From Pseudochrobactrum asaccharolyticum (GTDB taxonomy: Bacteria; Pseudomonadota; Alphaproteobacteria; Rhizobiales; Rhizobiaceae): DNA of 64,000 nucleotides. Shown here piece after piece: positions 10,739 to 18,831 of this stretch. The position numbers and the translations under genes are program-made. The stretch lies in NCBI RefSeq assembly GCF_003314995.1, contig NZ_QNRH01000003.1:444553-508552 (forward strand), given 5' to 3'. Within the stretch, counting starts at the first letter, position 1; each line of letters opens with the position of its first letter. A model generated the notes under the pieces. The model saw nothing but the letters and a program-made list of their open reading frames with translations, was not told where the DNA came from and ran no database searches.

Positions 10739-11749
10739 ATGACAAGCCTTATCAATCGCAGACGTTTTATCGGTATCAGTTGCGCTGCTACCGGTCTCAG
10801 CCTCCTGCCTTTTCATGCTGGCGCAACAGCGCAGAGAGATACCCTGATCTGGCAGGGTTTTGCCCTTGGCGCACCGGCAAAAATCATTCTCCATCATCCG
10901 GATAAGAAGGTCGCAGAAGCTCTTCTCCGGCAAGTTCGCGCGGAAATCGCACGTCTGGAAGGTATTTTCAGCCTTTACCGGCCAGACTCTGAACTTGCCT
11001 CGCTCAACCGCTCCGGTGGTCTGGCTATGCCATCGCCGGAGCTGGTTGAGTTGCTGGAAAAATGTCGTGGCTTTTGGGAAAAAAGTGGCGGTCTGTTTGA
11101 CCCGACCGTGCAGCCGCTTTGGGCATGTCTTGCGCGGCATTTTTCAGCAGAATATGCAGCTGCTTCCGGCCCCTCTGCACAGGAATTGCAACAAGCGCAG
11201 TCTTTAATCGGCTTTGATGCCGTGCGTTTTAGTAAAGACCGGATTGTCTTTGCCCGCCCGCAAATGGCTATGACCCTCAACGGTGTTGCACAGGGGTATA
11301 TTACTGATCTGATAACGCAATTACTGGCGTCTCACGGCATTACCAATACACTCATCAATCTTGGTGAATATCGCACATTGGCGAACCATCCGGATGGGCA
11401 CCCTTGGCAAATCGGTATCGCCGATCTTGAGACTGATCCGCAACCCGATGAAATGCTGGAACTCTCCGGTAATGCTTTAGCAACATCAGGCAGTGCCGGT
11501 TTCCGTTTTGACGCCGCCGGTCGTTTCAATCATCTGCTTAACCCAAAAGCCGCGAGTGAAAATAATCTCTCCGCATCACTTTATCAGCGTGTCACGGTCA
11601 TCGCTCCCGATGCCGCGTCGGCCGATGCATGGGCAACCGCTTTTTCATTGATGGACGAAAACCGCATTTCAACAGCTTTGAAAAATCTTCCTGCAACCAG
11701 TGTTCATCTCAAAACGGCTGGCGGCACCCTGCGAAAGATCAATACCTGA
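10739..11749 (+). CDS. nosX: NosX, ApbE-family flavin transferase for NosR
   Basis: ApbE proteins attach FMN covalently to a threonine of their target; NosX does so for NosR. 336 residues, with a twin-arginine export signal (NRRRFIG, near residue 7) so it acts in the periplasm. The ApbE core includes the FSLYRPDSELASLNRS segment, a GVAQGYITD loop and a metal-binding LATSGSAGF region. A good ribosome site (GGGAGG) lies six bases before the ATG. It ends the nos operon, 26 bases after nosL. Confidence 0.93.
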   Translation: MTSLINRRRFIGISCAATGLSLLPFHAGATAQRDTLIWQGFALGAPAKIILHHPDKKVAEALLRQVRAEIARLEGIFSLYRPDSELASLNRSGGLAMPSPELVELLEKCRGFWEKSGGLFDPTVQPLWACLARHFSAEYAAASGPSAQELQQAQSLIGFDAVRFSKDRIVFARPQMAMTLNGVAQGYITDLITQLLASHGITNTLINLGEYRTLANHPDGHPWQIGIADLETDPQPDEMLELSGNALATSGSAGFRFDAAGRFNHLLNPKAASENNLSASLYQRVTVIAPDAASADAWATAFSLMDENRISTALKNLPATSVHLKTAGGTLRKINT

Positions 11750-11813
11750 AAATTATCATAGCACGGTGAATTGCACCGCGACGCATGAAGCATTACTACT
11801 CATTCTGAAAATT

Positions 11814-11835
11814 CGGCCTGTTCAGCAACAGGCCG
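11814..11835 (+). terminator. Strong hairpin between nosX and the NnrR-like gene
   Basis: CGGCCTGTT and AACAGGCCG pair perfectly over nine bases around a CAGC loop. No T tract follows, and the hairpin ends only 11 bases before the regulator's ATG, so it could end the nos transcript or act as a leader structure of the regulator mRNA. Confidence 0.45.
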
Positions 11836-11846
11836 ATCGCTAAGGG

Positions 11847-12545
11847 ATGAGTATGATCGACCGGACTCTTGTCAGTACATTGCCAATCTTTGCAGGCATG
11901 GAAGAAAACGCTTTGGATAAGCTGCTTTCCGATGCCGTGCAGCGCAATGTCCCGAAAGGAGCAAAGGTCTTTGAACAGGGCGAGAAAGCCAAACTGTTCT
12001 ATCTGCTTCTCCAAGGCCGGTTGAAAGTCATGCAAGTTACGGCAGACGGCCAGCAACTGATTGTACGCGTGGTGCATCCCGGCGATTTATTCGGTTTCGC
12101 ACTGGCAATCGGGCGCGCAGAATATCCGGGCACACCACTGGCAGTGATGGATAGCGTAGTACTGGCCTGGCCAATGCATATGATGAACGGTTTTCTGGCA
12201 CGCAACCCGACTTTAGCAATCAATGCGATGCAGATGATCGGCCAGCGGCTGGATCAGGCACATAACCGCATCCGTGAAATGTCTACGCAGGAAGTAGAAC
12301 GTCGCATTGCCCATACAGTTATCCGTCTGGCACAAGACGCTGGTATTCATGAAGGCGCTGATATCCGGATTGATTTCCCGATTTCGCGGCAGGACATTGC
12401 CGAAATGACCGGCACTACATTGCATACGGTCTCACGGATACTCAGCAACTGGGAAAGCAAAGGACTGGTCAAAGGCGGCCGGCAATTACTACTGGTTTCC
12501 AACCTGTCCGGTCTGAAACGGCTTGCAGAACACGATGACGACTGA
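11847..12545 (+). CDS. Crp/Fnr-family regulator, NnrR-like
   Basis: 232 residues: a cyclic-nucleotide-type beta-roll domain (about 1-125), a long dimer helix and a C-terminal winged helix (ISRQDIAEMTGTTLHTVSRILSNWE). The N terminus lacks the cysteine cluster of oxygen-sensing Fnr, which places it with the NnrR/DNR-type proteins that respond to nitric oxide, apparently through haem. It sits between nosX and pseudoazurin, and the window holds three TTG-N8-CAA boxes it could bind. The NnrR assignment rests on context and the absent Fe-S cysteines; the Crp/Fnr family is certain. Confidence 0.8.
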   Translation: MSMIDRTLVSTLPIFAGMEENALDKLLSDAVQRNVPKGAKVFEQGEKAKLFYLLLQGRLKVMQVTADGQQLIVRVVHPGDLFGFALAIGRAEYPGTPLAVMDSVVLAWPMHMMNGFLARNPTLAINAMQMIGQRLDQAHNRIREMSTQEVERRIAHTVIRLAQDAGIHEGADIRIDFPISRQDIAEMTGTTLHTVSRILSNWESKGLVKGGRQLLLVSNLSGLKRLAEHDDD

Positions 12546-12577
12546 ACACAAAAGCTGTATGTAATTTTCAACTTTGT

Positions 12578-12591
12578 TTGCGCCCCGACAA
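12578..12591 (+). promoter_or_regulatory. Candidate NnrR box upstream of pseudoazurin
   Basis: TTGCGCCCCGACAA fits TTG-N8-CAA and matches the left half TTGYG of the NnrR pattern exactly. It lies 71 bases before the pseudoazurin ATG, a distance suited to activation. Confidence 0.55.
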
Positions 12592-12661
12592 AGAGCAAGT
12601 TTATAAATTGTCCTAAATATCCGGAAGCCGCTGAAGCGGTTATATTATTCCGGAGAGTGAC

Positions 12662-13108
12662 ATGAAACTTACCGCAACAAAACTGGCTCTGACAGCAGGC
12701 GCTTTCGCCCTCTTTACTCTGCCTGCTCTGGCTGCCGATATTGAAGTCCATATGCTCAATAAAGGCGCAGAAGGTGCAATGGTCTTTGAACCGGCCTATA
12801 TCAAAGCCAATCCCGGCGACAACATCATCTTCATCCCGACGGATAAAGGTCATAATGTTGAATCCGTCAAAGATATGCTCCCTGAAGGCGTTGAAAAATT
12901 CAAAAGCAAAATCAACGAGAACTACACGCTGACAGTTCAGCAAGACGGCGCTTATCTGGTCAAATGCACACCGCATTATTCCATGGGCATGGTCGCGCTG
13001 ATCGTTGTCGGTGACAATCCGGCTAATCTCGATGCTATCGTCGCGGCTAAAAAACCAAAGCCGGTGCAGAAGCGTCTCGAAAGTGCAATTGCCAGCGCAC
13101 AAAAATAA
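12662..13108 (+). CDS. Pseudoazurin, blue copper electron carrier
   Basis: Small periplasmic type 1 copper protein that passes electrons to nitrite reductase and NosZ. 148 residues with a cleavable signal ending LAAD (cut after about A25), leaving a mature protein of about 123 residues, as usual. The copper ligands are all visible: H64 (KGHNVE) and C102, H105 and M110 in [10 protein letters not shown]. It has its own candidate NnrR box and is followed 58 bases on by nnrS, so the two are probably co-transcribed. Amicyanin is less likely given the length and ligand spacing. Confidence 0.93.
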   Translation: MKLTATKLALTAGAFALFTLPALAADIEVHMLNKGAEGAMVFEPAYIKANPGDNIIFIPTDKGHNVESVKDMLPEGVEKFKSKINENYTLTVQQDGAYLVKCTPHYSMGMVALIVVGDNPANLDAIVAAKKPKPVQKRLESAIASAQK

Positions 13109-13166
13109 TAGCCCTGCCTGACACAGGTTTGCATGCCGGCCCGCATGTTGAGATGAGGACATTGCT

Positions 13167-14405
13167 GTGAACGCCCCTGATACCGCTGATCATCTGAAGA
13201 ACGAAAATACTAAAACCAGAAAACCGGTACCGCGTGGTCTGAAAATGACCGGCCCCGTACTTTTCAGCTATGGTTTCAGGCCGTTTTTCCTCGGTGCCGG
13301 TATCTGGGCTGTGCTTGCCATGCTGTTGTGGATTTTATCCCTCACACTCGGCATGCCGCTGGGCGGCTCCTATGATGCACTCAACTGGCATGCCCATGAA
13401 ATGCTGTTCGGTTTCGGCTCTGCGGTTCTGGCAGGTTTTCTGCTAACCGCTGTGCCGAACTGGACAGGCAGCCTGCCGGTCTCCGGCACACCGCTGATCA
13501 TTCTTGCCGGTTTCTGGCTGGCGGGACGTCTGGCCTTTCTCTATCCTGACCTCATCCATTTCTATGCGGCAATCGCATTGGAAAGCCTGTTTCTGCCTCT
13601 GTTGCTGGTCATTTGTGCAAGAGAAATTATTGCCGGAAAACAATGGAAAAACCTGAAGGTACTGATCGGCGTTACCATTCTCACCATTGCCAATCTGATC
13701 TTCCATTATGGCGTAATATTCGATGGTGATGTTGCTTTTGCCAGTCGTATCGCTGTCAGTGCCTATGTGCTGCTGATCATGATTATCGGCGGACGGATTG
13801 TACCGAGTTTCACCCGTAACTGGCTCAACCGCAATCAGAAAACACGCTTTCCGGTGCCATTTAACCGCTATGATGCCATTTGCATAATCATCGGTGCGTT
13901 TGCGTTGTTGAGCTGGATATTTATACCGGAAACAATGGTCACACTGCTGCTCGCCTGTCTGGCTGCTGTCATGCATATTGCGAGGCTGATACGCTGGCGC
14001 GGCTGGGAAACAGCACCCGAGAAACTACTGGTCATTCTGCATATTGCCTATGCTTTCATACCGGCAGGTTTTATCGCTATCGCTTTGTCTGCGGCTGATA
14101 TGCTCAATGCCTATTCAACATTGCATATTCTGACTGTCGGTGCTGTCGCTATGATGATGTTGGCGGTAATGGGACGTGCAACCCGCGGACATACCGGTAA
14201 TGCACTAACCGCATCTCCGCTCACTATTTTGTCCTATACCTGCCTGATCGCCTCTGCACTTCTCAGGCCATTTGCAGAAATTATCCTGAATTATTTCCAT
14301 ACAATTCTGGCACTATCAGCGCTGTTATGGATCGCGGCATTTGCTTTATTTCTCATCGAATATGCACCAATGCTGTTACAAGATCGCCGCCAGCGTGCAG
14401 AATAA
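13167..14405 (+). CDS. nnrS: NnrS family haem-copper membrane protein
   Basis: 412 residues starting at a GTG with a good ribosome site (AGGA seven bases upstream). About 12 membrane spans follow a 30-residue polar N terminus. Conserved family features include FSYGFRPFFLGA near residue 33, the histidine pair in LNWHAHEMLFG, and MGRATRGHTG near 330. NnrS proteins protect cells against nitric oxide stress and are members of NnrR regulons. No separate promoter box was seen, so expression probably comes from the pseudoazurin promoter. Confidence 0.93.
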   Translation: MNAPDTADHLKNENTKTRKPVPRGLKMTGPVLFSYGFRPFFLGAGIWAVLAMLLWILSLTLGMPLGGSYDALNWHAHEMLFGFGSAVLAGFLLTAVPNWTGSLPVSGTPLIILAGFWLAGRLAFLYPDLIHFYAAIALESLFLPLLLVICAREIIAGKQWKNLKVLIGVTILTIANLIFHYGVIFDGDVAFASRIAVSAYVLLIMIIGGRIVPSFTRNWLNRNQKTRFPVPFNRYDAICIIIGAFALLSWIFIPETMVTLLLACLAAVMHIARLIRWRGWETAPEKLLVILHIAYAFIPAGFIAIALSAADMLNAYSTLHILTVGAVAMMMLAVMGRATRGHTGNALTASPLTILSYTCLIASALLRPFAEIILNYFHTILALSALLWIAAFALFLIEYAPMLLQDRRQRAE

Positions 14406-14412
14406 AAACCAA

Positions 14413-14937
14413 TCACTGAGCGCCAGCGCGGATCATCATCCGATAGGCTTCACCGCTGGCGTCAAAATTGCCAACCCATTGATGCCCTGCTTTTTCCAGC
14501 TCCGGCACTAAAAAATGCGGTTCGGCAGAAAACAAAGCAAAAATCACTGCACCTTCATCAATTCTGCCAAGTAAACGCAGAATTTCTTCGGTAACCGCGC
14601 CCTGATCAGGCAATGAATAGTCCAGATAATGCATTGGATCCGGCCAGATTTCCGGTATAACTGTCTGCGCGGAGCGGTTGACAGGCTTGCATTGCTCCGA
14701 TGCACTTTCAGCTCCGATTGGTGTAAAGATCACTTCCCAGTCACCATGCCCGATCTCACGATCAGCAAAGGAAAAGCCCTTTTTCTGCATGACCTGACAC
14801 AAAGGAACCGGTCGGAAATTAGCAATCAGTTTTAGAGGCTGACCTGCCTTTAAGCCGGCAACGGCCTGCATAATCAATGGAAACGGCTCTCCGCCATCCC
14901 GCAGCACGGCACGCACATCAAGTTCAACCGGTTGCAT
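14413..14937 (-). CDS. DUF2249-domain protein of the denitrification regulon
   Basis: Starting at the ATG at 14937 it has 174 residues. The frame is open up to 15081, but the extension (rich in Y, F and I) is not protein-like for this family and would contain the perfect NnrR box at 15031-15044, so the shorter start is preferred. The family domain spans about residues 1-75: VELDVRAVLRDGGEPFPLIM, then LIANFRPVPLCQVMQKKGF, and GDWEVIFTP. The last 70 residues form a second, weaker domain. DUF2249 proteins recur in denitrification clusters; their biochemical role is not established. It converges on nnrS with seven bases between the stops. Confidence 0.8.
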   Translation of the reverse strand: MQPVELDVRAVLRDGGEPFPLIMQAVAGLKAGQPLKLIANFRPVPLCQVMQKKGFSFADREIGHGDWEVIFTPIGAESASEQCKPVNRSAQTVIPEIWPDPMHYLDYSLPDQGAVTEEILRLLGRIDEGAVIFALFSAEPHFLVPELEKAGHQWVGNFDASGEAYRMMIRAGAQ

Positions 14938-15030
14938 CAAAATACAATCTCCGCTCAAAACAAAAGCTTCTCCATATATGCGATAACCTGCATATATGTG
15001 AAAGTATAGGTATAGAATTGAATTCATATT

Positions 15031-15044
15031 TTGTGCTAACGCAA
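15031..15044 (-). promoter_or_regulatory. Perfect NnrR box upstream of the DUF2249 gene
   Basis: TTGTGCTAACGCAA matches TTGYG-N4-CRCAA at every fixed position. It is 93 bases upstream of the preferred DUF2249 start on the minus strand, close to the spacing seen for nosR (91) and pseudoazurin (71). Confidence 0.65.
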
Positions 15045-15271
15045 ATTCATCATATTCTGTCTTCTCAAAATACAGATACAACGCTCCGGAGGCGCGAACG
15101 CTTGTTAAGCAAAAACGGTGTACACAACGATTATATTAATTGCATAAGATGACTCGTTTTTTTCAATTTTATGAATTATAGTGCGCAGAGAAAATTCTAT
15201 GCAGATTTAAATGCATAGTACTCATCAATACATTTGAGTTTGCAATCAACCCACACAGAAGAATTGTACCC

Positions 15272-15472
15272 ATGGGAAATGAAATTAATAAAAAAATTAA
15301 AGATAAACTTATTAATCTATCCAACATTATTCGCGCAGAACAAAGAGAACTTTTAATAGAAGCCGCCAATTTCAATAGTATGCCGAATAAAAGCCTTCTG
15401 CGTCAAATTGCTGAACTTGAACTGAATATCACAGCGATTGACAATACTATTGCGGAATATGAAGAAGAATAA
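15272..15472 (+). CDS. Small hypothetical protein, helical
   Basis: 66 residues, rich in N, I, L, K and E, predicted by eye to form two amphipathic helices (LINLSNIIRAEQREL and LLRQIAELELNITAI), possibly a short coiled coil. No signal peptide, metal site or known family is recognised. The local DNA is clearly more A/T-rich than its neighbours. An AGAAG about 10 bases before the ATG may serve as ribosome site. It could be a real small protein or a chance frame in A/T-rich DNA. Confidence 0.4.
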   Translation: MGNEINKKIKDKLINLSNIIRAEQRELLIEAANFNSMPNKSLLRQIAELELNITAIDNTIAEYEEE

Positions 15473-15504
15473 TTTCAAATTCCGTTTTTATAAAAATAAA
15501 TGAC

Positions 15505-15529
15505 TGTTACGATCTATGTTACCGTAACA
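15505..15529. repeat. Inverted repeat TGTTACG-N11-CGTAACA
   Basis: Perfect seven-base arms with an 11-base spacer, in the gap between the small frame and the convergent MetR-like gene. It could be an operator or a weak hairpin ending the MetR-like transcript (T-rich DNA follows on the minus strand). Confidence 0.35.
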
Positions 15530-15603
15530 ATTACCGCCTTATAAAAGAAAATCAAAGATTGCCTATAAAACCGAGCGTCTAAACAACTTACGCGTTGTTC
15601 AGA

Positions 15604-16503
15604 TCAATGCGGAGTTGTAACTTTGGTCACGCGGGAGATATCAAGAAAACCGGCAATATAGTCTGTCTTATTCTCACCGGTCCGGATGCCTAAGTGAATA
15701 TTTTTATGAATACCACCCTGTCCGATCCGTACAGCCCGGATATTCAGTTCTTCTGTGCGTTCACGCAGCAACCAGTCGGGCACGGCACTGATACCACGTC
15801 CGGCAGCCACGAGCTGTAACATCATTTCTGTTGTTTCAACTTTGCGATGTTTGTAGGGATAACAATGTTGAGGCAGCAAGAACTGGGTAAATATATCCAG
15901 TCTTTCAGGCTCAATAGGATAGGTAATCAGAGTTTCAGACAATAAATCCTGCGGATTTGCAAAACCGGCCTTTGCAAGCTCATGATGCTCCGGCACTGCC
16001 AGCACCAGTTCATAGGCAAAAACCGGTGTGAAATGGATATGCCGCGTTTCATAAGGATCCGGCGTAATCAAGATATCAATATCATGCGCCAGCAGATCCG
16101 CGACACCGCCCGTATGAAAAGCCGTTTTGAGGTCTATATCCACATCCGGCCATGCCTCAAGATAAGGCTGCATGACCCGCATCAACCATTGATGACACGG
16201 ATGGCACTCCATACCAATGACCAGTGTCCCGCGCTGTCCGGAGCGGATATCTCCGAGAACCTGTTCAGCACGCTCCAGCTGCGGTAAAATTCGTTTTGAG
16301 AGCTTAAGCAGATATTCACCCGCCTGGGTAAGACGCAGCTGACGACCATCTTTTTCCCACAAAGCCGTACCGCAACGCTCTTCCAATTTACGGATCGCAT
16401 GACTTAATGCCGATTGTGTCAGGTTTAGCTGACGAGCAGCAGCCGTAAGACTTCCCAGCCTGTCAACTTCAAACAGGATTGCAAGATGCTGGCGCTCAAG
16501 CAT
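15604..16503 (-). CDS. MetR-like LysR regulator
   Basis: 299 residues. The N-terminal helix-turn-helix (SLTAAARQLNLTQSALSHAIRKLEE) and effector domain are those of LysR proteins. The segment VIGMECHPCHQWLMRVM closely parallels the homocysteine-sensing region of MetR (IECHSCIQWL in E. coli as I recall it), and the later TYPIEPERLDIFTQFLLP stretch also matches the MetR style. MetR activates methionine synthesis genes with homocysteine as co-effector. No metE, metF or other methionine gene is next to it here, so the target is unknown. The LysR family is certain, the MetR subgroup probable. Confidence 0.78.
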   Translation of the reverse strand: MLERQHLAILFEVDRLGSLTAAARQLNLTQSALSHAIRKLEERCGTALWEKDGRQLRLTQAGEYLLKLSKRILPQLERAEQVLGDIRSGQRGTLVIGMECHPCHQWLMRVMQPYLEAWPDVDIDLKTAFHTGGVADLLAHDIDILITPDPYETRHIHFTPVFAYELVLAVPEHHELAKAGFANPQDLLSETLITYPIEPERLDIFTQFLLPQHCYPYKHRKVETTEMMLQLVAAGRGISAVPDWLLRERTEELNIRAVRIGQGGIHKNIHLGIRTGENKTDYIAGFLDISRVTKVTTPH

Positions 16504-16700
16504 GTCTGGTAACTTTCATAATCATCCCGAAACAGGAAGCGTAACACTCTGAAAACTGCGATTATGCTCCAAAGGTATTACGGATAAAATATGCAAAACT
16601 AAAATGGTCTCCGTCACCTGTAAGTGAAAGCCCTGAAAAGGTCAAAGAGAAAGGGCGATATCATTCTCCCGCCCCTCCTCAGAAGCTTGTTATTGCATTG

Positions 16701-17534
16701 TCATTCCGAAAACAAAAAACGCTTGATGAGCGGATGGGAGGGATCGGATAAACCATCAAGAACATCGAAATGATGTTTATCCATCTCTTCAATACAGGTT
16801 GTGGTTGCACCAAGCCCAAGCCAGATATTCGCCAGAAGTTTCGATTGCCGGATGAATTCAGGCCGTTCATTGCTGCCGTACCAGCAGGTCAAACGTGTTG
16901 CCTCACATGGGCGTAACAGCGCCGGACTCTCGGCCAAAGCTTCATCCTCATCAATATGCAAAGAGGCATTCATCTCCGTCTGCATCAGAGGGCGCAGATC
17001 ATGCAAGCCTGAAATGGACAGGACATGCCGGATACGCTGCCGCGTGAGCGGACTGAGCGGGCCGGATACAGTCATCATACGGCAGGCGAGCTGCCCACCG
17101 GCAGAATGCCCCGCAAGATAGACAGGTCCCGATATTCTTGCTGCGGCATGTTCAATGGCTTGGGCGACTTCTGCCGCAATGCCCGATAGTGTCGCCTCAG
17201 GGCACAGAGTATAAGACGGCATGGCAACGGCAAAACCATGCTCTACCGAGCCATTGGCAAGATATGACCAGTAGCTTTTATCTGTCTCCGTCCAAAAACC
17301 ACCGTGAATAAAGACGACCAGCCCCATCGCCTCTCCTTCCGGCATAAACAGGTCATAAATATTGCGTGGTTTTTCCCCGTAGGGCACGTCGAGATATGCC
17401 CGCTGTACTGCAAGTTTCGCTAAACGAAACTGCTCCGAGCGCTGCTTCCAGATATCGCCCCACTGATCACCGCCAACGATATGAATACCATTCGCATAGG
17501 CATTGTCCCAGTCTGAAATATGTCGGTCATACAT
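16701..17534 (-). CDS. Kynurenine formamidase, alpha/beta-hydrolase type
   Basis: Predicted to hydrolyse N-formylkynurenine to kynurenine and formate, the second step of tryptophan breakdown. 277 residues with an alpha/beta-hydrolase fold: oxyanion motif HGGFW at 77-81, nucleophile S144 in GHSAGG, and a late HHFDVLDG histidine. This is the AFMID type known from eukaryotes and some bacteria, not the metal-dependent KynB type. It lies 11 bases after kynureninase on the same strand, which supports the specific function; by sequence alone it could be another carboxylesterase. Confidence 0.82.
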   Translation of the reverse strand: MYDRHISDWDNAYANGIHIVGGDQWGDIWKQRSEQFRLAKLAVQRAYLDVPYGEKPRNIYDLFMPEGEAMGLVVFIHGGFWTETDKSYWSYLANGSVEHGFAVAMPSYTLCPEATLSGIAAEVAQAIEHAAARISGPVYLAGHSAGGQLACRMMTVSGPLSPLTRQRIRHVLSISGLHDLRPLMQTEMNASLHIDEDEALAESPALLRPCEATRLTCWYGSNERPEFIRQSKLLANIWLGLGATTTCIEEMDKHHFDVLDGLSDPSHPLIKRFLFSE

Positions 17535-17545
17535 GGTGTGCCTCT

Positions 17546-18790
17546 TCAGGTAACAGCGGTGCGAACAGCATATTGTGCATCGCGCCAGACACCACTTTTC
17601 ATCACATCTTCCAGAACCTGCACAGCCTGCCAGACATCCTCATAGCTGGTATAAAGCGGCGTAAAGCCAAAACGCATACTGGATGGTGCACGAAAATCAC
17701 CGATAACACCACGGGCGATCAATGCCTGCATGATCTCATAGCTATTCGCATGACTAAAGGAAACCTGACTGCCGCGCTTCTGGCCATTCCGGTTGCTTTC
17801 CAATTCAAAGCCATAGTCAGCGCATTTTGCCTCAACGAGATTGATAAACAGATCTGTGAGCGCAATGCTTTTTTGACGAACAGTTTGCAGATCAACCTGC
17901 TCCCAAATGCTCAATGCGCCTTTAAGCGCACGTATGGACAAGATCGGCTGGGTACCACACAAAAACTGTCCGATGCCGGCGGAAGCATCATAAGTTTGTT
18001 CAAATGCAAATGGCCGCGCATGTCCCCACCAGCCGGATAAAGGCTGCCGGATTTGTCCTTGCAAATGTTGCGCGGCATAGATGAAGGCCGGAGCACCGGG
18101 GCCGCCGTTGAGATATTTATAGGTACAGCCGACAGCAAAATCTGCCTTGGCTTCGTCGAGATGAACCGGCAAAGCACCGGCACTGTGGCAAAGATCCCAG
18201 ATGATCAAAGCACCGGCATCATGCGCCTTTTGCGTGAGCGCTGCCATATCCCGCAATTCGCCGGTTTTATAATTGACGTGGTTGATCAGAACCACGGCAA
18301 CACTCTCATCAATCAGGCTTTCAATATCCGGTGCATCAACACCTTCCAGTCGCATTGATTTGCCGGACAGGACGGACATCACGCCCTCAGCCACATAGAG
18401 ATCGGTCGGAAAACTCCCGCCTTCAGCAACAATCACCGAGCGATCCGGTCGCATAGCCAAGGCTGCATGCAACACCTTGTAGAGGTTCGATGATGTAGTA
18501 TCGCAGACGACAACCTGCCCCCGCGCTGCGCCGATCAACTGGCCGATGCGATCGCCAAGCACCAATGGCAACTCAAACCAGCCGGCCTTGTTCCAGCTTT
18601 TGATCAGATCTTGGCTCCACTCTTGTGTGGCTTCCTGCAAGCTTTGCAAAACTGCTGCGGAAGCCGCGCCAAGCGAGTTGCCATCCAGATAAATAACACC
18701 TTCCGGCAGGATGAACTGATCCCGCATCGCGCGTAACGGATCAGCTTTATCCATGGCTTTGATCTCGGCAAAGTCAGGACTATGTTTCAT
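17546..18790 (-). CDS. kynU: Kynureninase
   Basis: PLP enzyme that cleaves kynurenine to anthranilate and L-alanine. 414 residues, the usual length. Visible features are the N-terminal YLDGNSLGAAS, the phosphate-binding DTTSSNLYK segment, the cofactor aspartate region IIWDLCHSAGALP and the PLP lysine in VGCTYKYLNGGPG. The C terminus contains the GVIGDFRAPSSMRFGFTPLY stretch typical of the family. It lies 41 bases downstream of the ABC permease gene and immediately before the formamidase, so import and catabolism seem to share one transcript. Confidence 0.95.
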   Translation of the reverse strand: MKHSPDFAEIKAMDKADPLRAMRDQFILPEGVIYLDGNSLGAASAAVLQSLQEATQEWSQDLIKSWNKAGWFELPLVLGDRIGQLIGAARGQVVVCDTTSSNLYKVLHAALAMRPDRSVIVAEGGSFPTDLYVAEGVMSVLSGKSMRLEGVDAPDIESLIDESVAVVLINHVNYKTGELRDMAALTQKAHDAGALIIWDLCHSAGALPVHLDEAKADFAVGCTYKYLNGGPGAPAFIYAAQHLQGQIRQPLSGWWGHARPFAFEQTYDASAGIGQFLCGTQPILSIRALKGALSIWEQVDLQTVRQKSIALTDLFINLVEAKCADYGFELESNRNGQKRGSQVSFSHANSYEIMQALIARGVIGDFRAPSSMRFGFTPLYTSYEDVWQAVQVLEDVMKSGVWRDAQYAVRTAVT

Positions 18791-18831
18791 AATTTATCTT
18801 TCCTGTATCAGAGCAGCATTGAAAAACTGCT

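Noticed and set aside
14970-15000. Repeated CATATATG before the DUF2249 gene
   Set aside because: Short, self-complementary A/T sequence expected near a promoter; not enough to claim a repeat element.
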